From assembly GCA_050731755.1 (NCBI GenBank), contig JBOHPP010000027.1, positions 1-15,183 of the forward strand: a stretch of DNA of 15,183 nt. Direction: 5' to 3'. The DNA comes from JBOHPP01 sp050731755 (lineage in GTDB: Bacteria > Methylomirabilota > Methylomirabilia > Rokubacteriales > CSP1-6). This document shows positions 1 to 7,871 of the stretch, piece by piece. Each line of letters opens with the position of its first letter. The first letter of the stretch is position 1. The notes beneath the pieces are model-generated. The model worked only from the letters and a program-made list of their open reading frames with translations. It searched no databases and was not told where the DNA came from. Made by a program: the position numbers and the translations under genes.

Positions 1-28
1 CTCCGAAACCTCCCCCAGAACCTCGGTT

Positions 29-47
29 GCGCCGGCGAAGCCGGCGC
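29..47 (-). terminator. GC-rich hairpin downstream of the GNAT gene
   Basis: A perfect 8-bp inverted repeat (GCGCCGGC, loop GAA, GCCGGCGC) lies about 34 bases beyond the stop codon of the minus-strand acetyltransferase gene, at the end of the minus-strand gene train. No run of T follows it on either strand, so it is not a classic intrinsic terminator. It may act as a 3'-end stabilising hairpin or be an incidental GC palindrome. The rest of 1-80 shows no recognisable feature. Confidence 0.3.
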
Positions 48-80
48 TCGGAACGGCGGTTCCTCGATTACGTTTGCCAC

Positions 81-701
81 TCAACCGCGCGAACCTGGCG
101 GTGCCCCGCGTAGTTCCAGGCGCATGATGGGGCGCGTTGGCGATCGGCGCAGCGCCTCGCGGAAGCCGGCCTGACGGAACGTGCCGGCCAATCCGGTCCA
201 GACGAAGACGTCTGCGGTCCGGTGCCCCCGCGAATCGACCGGGTAGCCCTCGACGATCCGCGCCCCGAGCCGGCGAGCCAATCTAACCGCTTCCCGCAGC
301 AGGCGCGTCGTGAGCCCGCGGCCGCGGTAGCCGCGAGCCACGTAGAAGCAGACCACCGACCAGACGGCGGCGTCGTCCACCGGCGCCATCACCCGCGAGG
401 TGGCCAGCCGCACGAACGCGGAGCGCGGCGCCACCGCGCACCAGCCCACCGGCTCGTCGTCGGCATAGGCCAACACACCCGGGGGCGGCCCGGCCGCCAC
501 GACGGCCCGAAAGGCCCGGCGATTGCCGCTGCCCCGGCGCCGCTTGAACTCTCGCGCCGTCTGCCGCGACCACATGCACCAGCATCCGGCAGAGGCGCCG
601 CGGGGGCCGAACAGCCGCACCAGATCCGGCCAGCGGGCGGAGGTGAGCGGATGAAAGGCGAGTCGCGACGGCCGGGACGAACGGTGGGGTCGCTCGGACA
701 A
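81..701 (-). CDS. GNAT-family N-acetyltransferase
   Basis: Predicted cytoplasmic acetyltransferase of about 206 residues that would transfer acetyl from acetyl-CoA to an unknown acceptor. The C-terminal half has the GNAT fold: an ACDDEP-like strand (LAYADDEPVGWCAVAPR), then CFYVARGYRGRGL, the acetyl-CoA pyrophosphate-binding R-G-x-G-x-G/A loop at the head of a helix, then GARIVEGYPVD. The N-terminal GPRGASAGCWCMW, rich in Cys and Trp, is typical of one uncharacterised bacterial GNAT subfamily. The reading frame stays open far upstream, antisense in frame to the carboxyltransferase gene, but family-like sequence begins only near 690. The TTG at 699-701, two bases past the carboxyltransferase stop, is therefore the best start and implies translational coupling. 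An ATG inside the CWCMW motif would delete conserved sequence. Substrate unknown. Confidence 0.85.
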   Translation of the reverse strand: MSERPHRSSRPSRLAFHPLTSARWPDLVRLFGPRGASAGCWCMWSRQTAREFKRRRGSGNRRAFRAVVAAGPPPGVLAYADDEPVGWCAVAPRSAFVRLATSRVMAPVDDAAVWSVVCFYVARGYRGRGLTTRLLREAVRLARRLGARIVEGYPVDSRGHRTADVFVWTGLAGTFRQAGFREALRRSPTRPIMRLELRGAPPGSRG

Positions 702-703
702 CG

Positions 704-2233
704 CTAGACGGGATAGACGCCGTTGCGGCGGGGCGGGAACTCGGCGGCCTTCGTCTCGGCGTAGGCCAGACGCTTGATCAACTCGGCCCGGAGTTGGGAG
801 CCGGGAACAACGTCGTCCACCAGCATCTCGGAGGCGAGCTTGTAGATATCGACATCCTGCGCGTACTCCTCGCGCTTCTGCTTGACGAAGGCCGCCCGCT
901 CGCTCTCCGGCAGCTCCATGATCCGGTTGTAGTAGACGGCGTTCACCGCCGGCTCCGGCCCCATGATGGCGATCTGGGCCTGAGGCAGGGCCAGCGCAGC
1001 ATCCGGCTCGTAAGCCGGCCCGCACATCGCGTAGAGCCCGGCGCCATAGCACTTGCGTACGACCACCGAGATCTTGGGCACGGTGGCCTGGGCGGTGGCG
1101 AAGATCATCTTGGCGCCGTGGCGGATGATGCCCTCGCGCTCCACCTTGGTGCCCACCATGAACCCGGCGATGTCGGCCAGGTACACGAGCGGGATGCCGT
1201 AGGCGTTGCAGAGCCAGATGAAGCGCGCCGCCTTGTCGGAGGAATCCACGAAGAGCACGCCGCCCCGGACCTTCGGCTGGTTGGCGACCACGCCGACCAC
1301 CCGCCCGCCGATGCGCGCGAACCCGGTGATGACCTCGGGAGCGAACAGGCGCTTGAGCTCGAACCAGGAGCCGGCGTCGACCAGGCGGTCGATCACCTCG
1401 TACATATCGAAGTACTTGCGCTGGTCGTAGGGAACGATATCGTCGATGGCGCGGCCGGGCCGGGGCTCGACAGCCTCGCGGGCGGCCGGCCGTTCCCGGT
1501 ACGAGGACGGCATGTAGGCCAGGTATTGCTTGGCCAGTTCGATGGCGTGCTCGTCGGACTCGGCCAGGATGTCGCCGCAGCCGGAGACGCTGCAGTGCAT
1601 GCGGGCGCCGCCCAGCTCCTCCGGCGTGGTCTTTTCGCCGATGGCCATCTCCACCATGCGCGGGCTGCCCACGTAGAGAGAAGCCTTGCCGTCCACCATG
1701 ATCACGACGTCGGTGAGCGCCGGCAGGTAGGCGGAGCCGGCCGGCGATGGGCCGAAGAGGATGCACACCTGGGGCACCACGCCGGAGAGCTGGACCTCGT
1801 TGTAGAAGATCCGCCCGGCGTGGTAGCGGCCGGGGAAGATGCGGATCTGCTCGGAGATCCGGCCGCCGGCGGCGTCGACCAGGTAGAGTAGCGGCAGCTG
1901 GAGCCGGGCTGCCTTCTCCTGGATGCGGACGATCTTCTGGATGGTCTTCTCGCCCCAGGAGCCGGCCTTCACCGTGTAGTCGTTGGCCATGACGCACACG
2001 GGGCGGCCGGCCACCCGGCCCACCCCGGTGACGACGCCATCGGCCGGCGTCTCCGCTTCCTGGGACCGGGCGAAGAGCCAGTCCTCCTCGAACTCGCTGC
2101 CGGGGTCGAGGAGGAGCTTCAGGCGGTCACGCACGAAGAGCTTGCCCTCGGCCCGGAGCTTGTCGCGGTACTTCATATGGCCCTGCTCGATCCGGGCCCG
2201 CTCCTGGAAGTAGCGCTCCTCGCCGGCGCTCAC
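704..2233 (-). CDS. Acyl-CoA carboxylase, carboxyltransferase (beta) subunit
   Basis: 509-residue biotin-dependent carboxyltransferase of the propionyl-/methylcrotonyl-/acetyl-CoA carboxylase beta family. It moves carboxyl from carboxybiotin to an acyl-CoA and must partner a biotin carboxylase/BCCP subunit that is not in this window. Length matches the family. The N-terminal half has the crotonase-like core with YLVDAAGGRI and GGARMHCSVSGCGD (first oxyanion-hole region). The C-terminal half has RGGVLFVDSSDKAARFIWLC, DIAGFMVGTKVEREGIIRHG and ATVPKISVVVRKCYGAG (second active-site half). AGFMVG resembles methylcrotonyl-CoA carboxylase, whereas RHGAK and ATVPK also occur in propionyl-type enzymes, so the acyl substrate is not assigned. 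The start is GTG (GTGAGCGCCGGCGAGGAG), 15 bases after the sigma-factor stop. It is cotranscribed with that gene and the acetyltransferase. Confidence 0.93.
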   Translation of the reverse strand: MSAGEERYFQERARIEQGHMKYRDKLRAEGKLFVRDRLKLLLDPGSEFEEDWLFARSQEAETPADGVVTGVGRVAGRPVCVMANDYTVKAGSWGEKTIQKIVRIQEKAARLQLPLLYLVDAAGGRISEQIRIFPGRYHAGRIFYNEVQLSGVVPQVCILFGPSPAGSAYLPALTDVVIMVDGKASLYVGSPRMVEMAIGEKTTPEELGGARMHCSVSGCGDILAESDEHAIELAKQYLAYMPSSYRERPAAREAVEPRPGRAIDDIVPYDQRKYFDMYEVIDRLVDAGSWFELKRLFAPEVITGFARIGGRVVGVVANQPKVRGGVLFVDSSDKAARFIWLCNAYGIPLVYLADIAGFMVGTKVEREGIIRHGAKMIFATAQATVPKISVVVRKCYGAGLYAMCGPAYEPDAALALPQAQIAIMGPEPAVNAVYYNRIMELPESERAAFVKQKREEYAQDVDIYKLASEMLVDDVVPGSQLRAELIKRLAYAETKAAEFPPRRNGVYPV

Positions 2234-2248
2234 GTCTGGCTCACGACG

Positions 2249-3286
2249 TCAGCGGGGATCGGGGTTGGCCCACACGATGATGATGAGGACGCCGTCCGCG
2301 TAACGGGGACCGCCGATGACGGCGGGATTACCGGGGGCGGCCTGGATGCTGGTACTCACCTCGTCCCGGCCGCCCCGGGCCAGACGCACGCGGAGCCGCA
2401 CGGCCCCATCGGCCACCGACTCCGGCGTCACCTGGAGCTGGCGATTGCCGGGCACCGACCAGGACTGGGTGGTGCCCATGGGCACCTCGGCCCGGAACCG
2501 TTCCAGCGACGTGTACTCGCGATACCGGAAGAGCTGCCGCAGGCGGGGCAGGAACTGCTCGAGCCGCTCGTCCCGCTCCTTGGGCGCCAACCCCGTCCCC
2601 GACGCCGGCGGCGTGTCGCTGGCCAGGAGCACGCGGGCGCCGAACCGCACCACCTGCTGGGCGGCCGCCGGCGCCGGCAGCACGGCCAGCATCACCAGCA
2701 CCAGCGCGAGCAACGGCCCCAGCGCCCCGCGCAGGCGCTTGCGGGCGTTGTGCAGACGCGACATCACGGTCCCCATAGGGATGTCGAGCACCTCGGCGAT
2801 CTCCCGGTACGACAGCCCTTCCAGATCGCTCAACATGATAATCGTGCGGTGATGCTCCGGCAAAGTGTCGAGGGCCTGCTGGATACGCGCCCGCTGCTCG
2901 GCCCGCGCCGCGATCTCGTCGGGCCCCACGCTCTGATCCACCATCACCTGCTCCCGGTCCTCCTCCGAGACCCGCTCGGTCCCGAACGCCCGCCCTTGCG
3001 CCGCCCGCTGCCGCGCGCGGTCGGTGGCCACGTTCATCGCGATCCGAAACAGCCAGGTGTAGAACGCTGATTGGCCCCGGAACGAGCCCAGCGCCTGCCA
3101 GGCGCGCACGAACGCCTCCTGGGCCACGTCCCAGGCATCCTCGCGGTCGCGCAGGTAGCTGTAGGCCAGACGCCAAACCCGCTCACGGTACTTCTCCACG
3201 AGCGGCTCGAAGGCCGCCAGGTCTCCCTGGCGGCACCGCTCGATCAGCTCGCGGTCGTCGATGGGCACGGGGTGTCCGTCGCTCAC
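2249..3286 (-). CDS. ECF sigma factor fused to a transmembrane/secreted C-terminal domain
   Basis: 345-residue protein. Residues 11-185 are a complete ECF (RpoE-like) sigma factor: region 2 with DAWDVAQEAFVRAWQAL and FYTWLFRIAMNVATDRARQR for -10 recognition, an acidic linker, then region 4 with ALDTLPEHHRTIIMLSDLEG and SYREIAEVLDIPMGTVMSRL, the -35-binding helix-turn-helix. Region 4 runs straight into ARKRLRGAL, a hydrophobic stretch (about 189-206) and APAAAQ (205-210). The basic residues, hydrophobic core and A-x-A site look like a signal peptide or membrane anchor. Residues 211-345 form a predicted extracytoplasmic domain that I do not recognise. No anti-sigma gene follows. The GTG start gives a natural sigma N-terminus. 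Alternatively a separate secreted protein reinitiates inside the ORF (TTG at codon 192, ATG at 199). Sigma assignment is secure; the function of the tail is unknown. Confidence 0.88.
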   Translation of the reverse strand: MSDGHPVPIDDRELIERCRQGDLAAFEPLVEKYRERVWRLAYSYLRDREDAWDVAQEAFVRAWQALGSFRGQSAFYTWLFRIAMNVATDRARQRAAQGRAFGTERVSEEDREQVMVDQSVGPDEIAARAEQRARIQQALDTLPEHHRTIIMLSDLEGLSYREIAEVLDIPMGTVMSRLHNARKRLRGALGPLLALVLVMLAVLPAPAAAQQVVRFGARVLLASDTPPASGTGLAPKERDERLEQFLPRLRQLFRYREYTSLERFRAEVPMGTTQSWSVPGNRQLQVTPESVADGAVRLRVRLARGGRDEVSTSIQAAPGNPAVIGGPRYADGVLIIIVWANPDPR

Positions 3287-3332
3287 CCCGCACCGTCGCT
3301 GGTTAGACGCCCGCGGCGCAGGGCCGATTCAT

Positions 3333-3418
3333 TGTAGCGGGGCCCGTGTGCCCGGCTTGCGTCGTGGGTGGCCTGTTCGAGGCGCGCATAGCTGCGTTCC
3401 TCTAGACCGATTCTTCAT
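3333..3418 (-). repeat. Dispersed junction repeat, copy A (86 bp, expanded form)
   Basis: Read on the minus strand it starts ATGAAGAATCGG, carries the family core (cgcctcgaacaggccaccca) and ends CCGCTACA followed by ATGA at 3332-3329. As an ORF it encodes MKNRSRGTQL, then CAPRTGHPRRKPGTRAPLQ and TGA, the TGA overlapping the next ATG. It is 21 bp longer than the 65-bp unit, a multiple of three. That next ATG opens only a 9-codon ORF ending in TAA at 3303-3305; the sigma-factor GTG follows 16 bases later. Confidence 0.8.
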
Positions 3419-3484
3419 CTCGAGCCGTGGGTGGGCTGGTCCAGGTGCGCCGTGCTGCGTTCCCCTAGACCGATTCTTCATCAT
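3419..3484 (-). repeat. Dispersed junction repeat, copy B (tandem with A)
   Basis: Direct, imperfect tandem neighbour of copy A. Both share the leading block that reads atgaagaatcggtctag on the minus strand, and the ACCCACGG core. Copy B lacks the usual 3' end (AAGCCGGCCTCG to CTGCA) and passes from CACGGCTCGAG straight into the ATGAAG of copy A, so B and A form one continuous 51-codon ORF (3484 to 3329). Its first ATG (3484-3482) overlaps the TGA stop of aroQ as ATGA. Confidence 0.75.
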
Positions 3485-4005
3485 CTCGAGATTTTTCTGA
3501 CCGGCTTGCGTCGTGGGTGGCGTGTCCGAGGCGCGCGGGGCACCGCACTCCCGTCTGAGCCGGCGCGGTCCTCCAACATGAGGAGAGCGTCCAGGCCGAG
3601 GAGATAGCTCTGAGCCCCGAGACCGGAGATCTGGCCGCGAGCCGCGGCCGCGATCACGGAGTGGCGTCGGAACTCCTCCCGGCCATGGATGTTGGAGAGG
3701 TGGACCTCGATCACCGGCAGCCGGATGGCCGCCACCGCGTCGCGCAGCGCGATCGAGTAATGGGTGAAGGCGCCGGGGTTGAGTACGATCCCGGCGAAGC
3801 CCTCCCGCTCGGCGCCCTGCAGCCAGTCGATGAGTTGACCCTCCAGGTTGGATTGCCGGCACTCCACGCGCACGCCCCGCCGCCGGGCGTGCGCCTGGAT
3901 GAGCCGGTCCAGCGCGGGCAACGACAGGGATCCATAGATGGTCGGCTCGCGACGACCGAGCAGGTTGAGATTGGGGCCATGGAGCACGAGCGCCGCCCTT
4001 CTCAT
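3481..4005 (-). CDS. aroQ: 3-dehydroquinate dehydratase, type II, with repeat-derived tail
   Basis: Catalyses 3-dehydroquinate to 3-dehydroshikimate in the shikimate pathway; type II enzymes are cytoplasmic dodecamers. Hallmarks: VLHGPNLNLLGRREPTIYG (1-25, with the flexible-loop Arg18/19 and catalytic Tyr24), SNLEGQLIDWL (52-62), IVLNPGAFTHYSIALRDA (73-90, Asn76), IEVHLSNIHGREEFRRHSV (99-117, catalytic His102) and GQISGLGAQSYLLGL (124-138). The enzyme normally ends about ten residues after this. Here 174 residues are encoded, and the last 19 or so (PRAPRTRHPRRKP...) are repeat copy C read in frame. The ATG start lies at the 3' edge of repeat D (CTGCAATGAG) with no obvious ribosome-binding site. 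The stop overlaps the ATG of copy B. It is in the minus-strand train between the ZIP transporter and the sigma factor. Confidence 0.95.
   Translation of the reverse strand: MRRAALVLHGPNLNLLGRREPTIYGSLSLPALDRLIQAHARRRGVRVECRQSNLEGQLIDWLQGAEREGFAGIVLNPGAFTHYSIALRDAVAAIRLPVIEVHLSNIHGREEFRRHSVIAAAARGQISGLGAQSYLLGLDALLMLEDRAGSDGSAVPRAPRTRHPRRKPVRKISR
3499..3540 (-). repeat. Dispersed junction repeat, copy C (inside the aroQ 3' end)
   Basis: Minus-strand sequence ccccgcgcgcctcggacacg...cacccacgacgcaagccggt matches the centre of the repeat family and is translated in the aroQ frame as PRAPRTRHPRRKPV. Both termini are degenerate: there is no leading ATG, and the end is replaced by an A-rich stretch (cagaaaaatc). 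The same reading frame as in the free-standing units is used. Confidence 0.7.
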
Positions 4006-4118
4006 TGCAGCGAGCGCCGCGAGGCCGGCTTGAGCCGTGGCAGTGCGAAGCCGCAGCGCGTCCGACGCGCGAGGCGAGCCTGAGTGAGTCGGCCTGTTCG
4101 AGGCGCCCGGGGATTCAT
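4006..4118 (-). repeat. Dispersed junction repeat, copy D (113 bp, expanded form)
   Basis: Minus strand: starts ATGAATCCCCGGGCGCC and ends TCGCTGCA directly before the ATGA that starts aroQ. Relative to the 65-bp unit, a 52-bp block replaces 4 bp after AACAGGCC, a net gain of 48 bp that keeps the frame. The resulting 38-residue ORF ends LKPASRRSLQ and its TGA (4004-4002) overlaps the aroQ ATG (4005-4003). The insert contains the 15-base palindrome GCGCGTCCGACGCGC (4056-4070, plus strand). Confidence 0.78.
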
Positions 4119-4183
4119 TGTAGCGAGCGCGGCGAGGCCGGCGTGAACCGTGGGTGGCCTGTTCGAGGCGCCCGGGGATTCAT
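4119..4183 (-). repeat. Dispersed junction repeat, copy E (65 bp, complete)
   Basis: Complete unit on the minus strand, from ATGAATCCCCGGGCGCC to GCTCGCTACA, followed immediately by the ATGAATCCCC of copy D. It encodes 22 residues (core RAPRTGHPRFTPASPRSLQ) and then TGA, which overlaps the ATG of copy D. It starts 34 bases after the ZIP transporter stop. Confidence 0.8.
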
Positions 4184-4201
4184 CGCGGCCAGGATACCAC
4201 C

Positions 4202-4217
4202 GGGGCGCCGGCGCCCC
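4202..4217 (-). other. 16-bp perfect palindrome after the ZIP gene
   Basis: GGGGCGCCGGCGCCCC directly abuts the ZIP transporter stop codon (4218-4220). As RNA it could fold as a 6-bp stem with a CCGG tetraloop. No T tract follows, so factor-independent termination is unlikely. An mRNA-stabilising or attenuating hairpin is possible. Confidence 0.4.
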
Positions 4218-4940
4218 TCAACGCCCGCCGACCGCCCAGTCGGCCAGGGCAAAGAGCAGGAGCCCGCCGAACACGGTCCAGGCCAGCGCCGGCCCGCCCT
4301 CGCGGTTGACCTCGGGGATCAGGTCGGAGGCGGCCACGTAGATGGTGACGCCGGCCGAGAGGGCCAGTGCGTAGCCCACGTGCCCGTGGGCCAGCGCGCT
4401 GGTGAGGAGCGCACCGAGCAGCGTGGTTACGCCCAGGGCGAGGCCGGCGCCGAGCGCGGCGGCGCGCGAGCGGCCGCTGGCCAGCATGATCGAAGCGACC
4501 GTGAACCCCTCGGGCAGCTTGTGCAACACGACGGCCAGGAACAGCAGCATGCCCAGCTCCGGACTGATCAGGAAGCCGGCGGCGATGGCGACACCGTCGA
4601 AGAGCGTGTGCACGCCGAGGCCGAGCAGGGCGAGATAGCCGGCCGACGGGGCGAGGAACGCCTCGGCGTGGACCTCTTCACCGAAGTGGAAGTGCGGAGC
4701 CACCGCGTGCTCGAAGAGATGGATACCGAAGTAGCCGATCAGCACGAACAGGAACGCGTGGGGCACGTGGGCGCTCTCCGGCAGCATCCGGACGAACGCC
4801 GCCGCCAGCATGAATCCGGCCCCGAGGGCGACGAAATAGCGCAGCGGCGCCAGACCGCGGCGGTGGGCGCTGGTGACGAAGGCCGCGCCCACCAGGTCGG
4901 CGGCCGCCGCGACGGCCACCAGAGCCCACTGTGCTAACAT
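4218..4940 (-). CDS. ZIP-family divalent metal transporter
   Basis: About 240-residue polytopic inner-membrane protein of the ZIP (zinc/iron-regulated transporter) family, expected to import divalent cations such as Zn2+ or Fe2+. It contains the two signature metal-binding helices: GLGVHTLFDGVAIAAGF (H-x3-D, TM4) and VVLHKLPEGFTVASI (H-K-x-P-E-G, TM5). A His-rich loop (HAVAPHFHFGEEVHAEAF) lies between TM3 and TM4. Other hydrophobic helices and a short C-terminus (ALADWAVGGR) fit the family. The ATG at 4938-4940 gives an N-terminus MLAQWALVAVAAAADLVGA; an in-frame ATG at 4956-4958 would add six residues. Its 5' end faces gspE with 16 bases between the preferred starts, so its promoter must lie inside gspE. 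Metal specificity is not deducible. Confidence 0.9.
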   Translation of the reverse strand: MLAQWALVAVAAAADLVGAAFVTSAHRRGLAPLRYFVALGAGFMLAAAFVRMLPESAHVPHAFLFVLIGYFGIHLFEHAVAPHFHFGEEVHAEAFLAPSAGYLALLGLGVHTLFDGVAIAAGFLISPELGMLLFLAVVLHKLPEGFTVASIMLASGRSRAAALGAGLALGVTTLLGALLTSALAHGHVGYALALSAGVTIYVAASDLIPEVNREGGPALAWTVFGGLLLFALADWAVGGR

Positions 4941-4943
4941 GAC

Positions 4944-4950
4944 GCAGGAG
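4944..4950 (+). promoter_or_regulatory. Ribosome-binding site deciding the gspE start
   Basis: GCAGGAG sits six bases before the ATG at 4957-4959, and this favours that start over the in-frame ATGs at 4939 and 4873. The site lies in the 16-base gap between the divergent gspE and ZIP starts. Confidence 0.6.
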
Positions 4951-4956
4951 CATAGC

Positions 4957-6651
<1,695 letters not shown>

Positions 6652-6656
6652 GGCCG

Positions 6657-7868
6657 ATGCCCGTCTTCGTGTACCGGGCGGCCGACCGGCGGGGACAGAC
6701 CGTGGATGGCGTCATGGAAGCGCCCGATGCGCGCGCCGTCGTCGAGCGGCTGCAACGGGACGCCTACTATCCCATCCAGGTGGCGCCGCACGCCGACCGC
6801 CGCGGCTGGTTCAGCGGCCCCCTCTCCGGACGCGTCCGGCAACGCGAGCTCCTGGCCTTCACCCAGCAGCTCGCCACGCTGTTCGAGGCCGGGGTGCCGC
6901 TGGACCGCGCCCTGACAATCCTCGAGGAGCTGTCCTCGCATCCCCGGCTGCGCATCATCGTGTCCGACCTGCTGCGCACGGTGCGGGGAGGCGGCTCGCT
7001 GAGCGACGCACTGGCCAAGCACCACCCCCGCCCCTTCTCCCGCCTCTACATCAACATGGTGAGAGCCGGCGAGAAGGGCGGCGTCCTAGAGGTCGCGCTG
7101 CGACGGCTGGCCGAGTTCCTCGAGTCACGGGCGGCCTTCACCGAAGCCCTCGTCTCGGCGCTGATCTATCCAATGGTCGTCACCGTGGTGGGCGCGGGCG
7201 CCATCGTCTTCCTGCTCACGTTCGTGCTGCCCCGCTTCGCCACGATCTTCGCCGATCTCAAGCAGACCGTTCCCCTGCCGACCCAGATCGTGCTCGACAT
7301 CAGCGCCGCCGTGCGCGAGTACTGGTGGCTGGGCGCCGTGGTGGCCTTCGGCCTCATCCTGGCCTGGCGCGTGTGGACCGGCACTCCCGAGGGGCGACTG
7401 GCCTGGGACCGCATGCTGCTCCGCCTGCCCCGCCTGGGCGACCTCCGGCTCAAGGTGGAGACGGCGCGCTTCACCCGCACCCTGGGCACGATGCTCAAGA
7501 GCGGCGTCCCCGTGATGGGCGCGCTGGCGGTGGTCGGTGAGATGATGTCGAGCGAGGTAGTGGCGCGGGCGGTGGCCCGCCTGGGCGAGAGCGTCAAACG
7601 AGGCCGTACCGTCGCGGCCAGCATGGAGGAGCACACGCCGTTCCCAGCGCTCGCCGTGCACATGGTGCGAGTCGGCGAGGAGACCGGCCGCCTGGAGGAG
7701 ATGCTGCTCAAGACGGCGGAGACGTTCGAGAACGACGTGCGAGTCGAGCTCAAGCGCATGGTCGGCCTGGTCGAGGTGGGTGTGATCCTGCTGATGGGCG
7801 TGCTGGTCGCCTTCATCGTGGTCGCCATGCTGCTGGCCATCTTTTCGATCAACGAGATTCCGTTGTGA
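6657..7868 (+). CDS. gspF: Type II secretion inner-membrane platform protein GspF
   Basis: 403-residue polytopic inner-membrane protein (PulF/PilC family) that couples the GspE ATPase to pseudopilin assembly. It begins MPVFVYRAADRRGQTVDGVMEA, the usual GspF N-terminus. Two related cytoplasmic T2SSF domains are visible (about 65-190, FTQQLATLFEAGVPLDRALTI, and about 270-390, FTRTLGTMLKSGVPVMGALAV). Membrane segments lie near 165-195, 220-240 and 370-395 (VGVILLMGVLVAFIVVAMLLAIF). The ATG follows the gspE stop by five bases. The stop TGA at 7866-7868 overlaps a GTG at 7865, which could once have been the gspG start. Confidence 0.95.
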   Translation: MPVFVYRAADRRGQTVDGVMEAPDARAVVERLQRDAYYPIQVAPHADRRGWFSGPLSGRVRQRELLAFTQQLATLFEAGVPLDRALTILEELSSHPRLRIIVSDLLRTVRGGGSLSDALAKHHPRPFSRLYINMVRAGEKGGVLEVALRRLAEFLESRAAFTEALVSALIYPMVVTVVGAGAIVFLLTFVLPRFATIFADLKQTVPLPTQIVLDISAAVREYWWLGAVVAFGLILAWRVWTGTPEGRLAWDRMLLRLPRLGDLRLKVETARFTRTLGTMLKSGVPVMGALAVVGEMMSSEVVARAVARLGESVKRGRTVAASMEEHTPFPALAVHMVRVGEETGRLEEMLLKTAETFENDVRVELKRMVGLVEVGVILLMGVLVAFIVVAMLLAIFSINEIPL

Positions 7869-7871
7869 GCA

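Noticed and set aside
702..1997. Long open frame upstream of the GNAT domain (apparent 638-codon protein on the minus strand)
   Set aside because: It overlaps the carboxyltransferase gene in another frame, and the translated sequence is Arg/Gly/Pro-rich shadow. Recognisable GNAT sequence begins only near 690.
3492..3500. Intrinsic terminator around the short T run (atttttctg)
   Set aside because: The T run is read as an A run (gaaaaatc) on the transcribed minus strand, lies inside the aroQ tail, and has no stem of adequate length beside it.
3333..4183. CRISPR array or simple satellite
   Set aside because: Units are about 65 bp, diverged, with no unique spacers of constant length, and are spread over gene junctions across 9 kb on both strands.
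4873..4956. Earlier gspE start giving 28 more residues
   Set aside because: GCAGGAG six bases before 4957 is the best ribosome-binding site, and the extra residues are low-complexity antisense of the ZIP gene.
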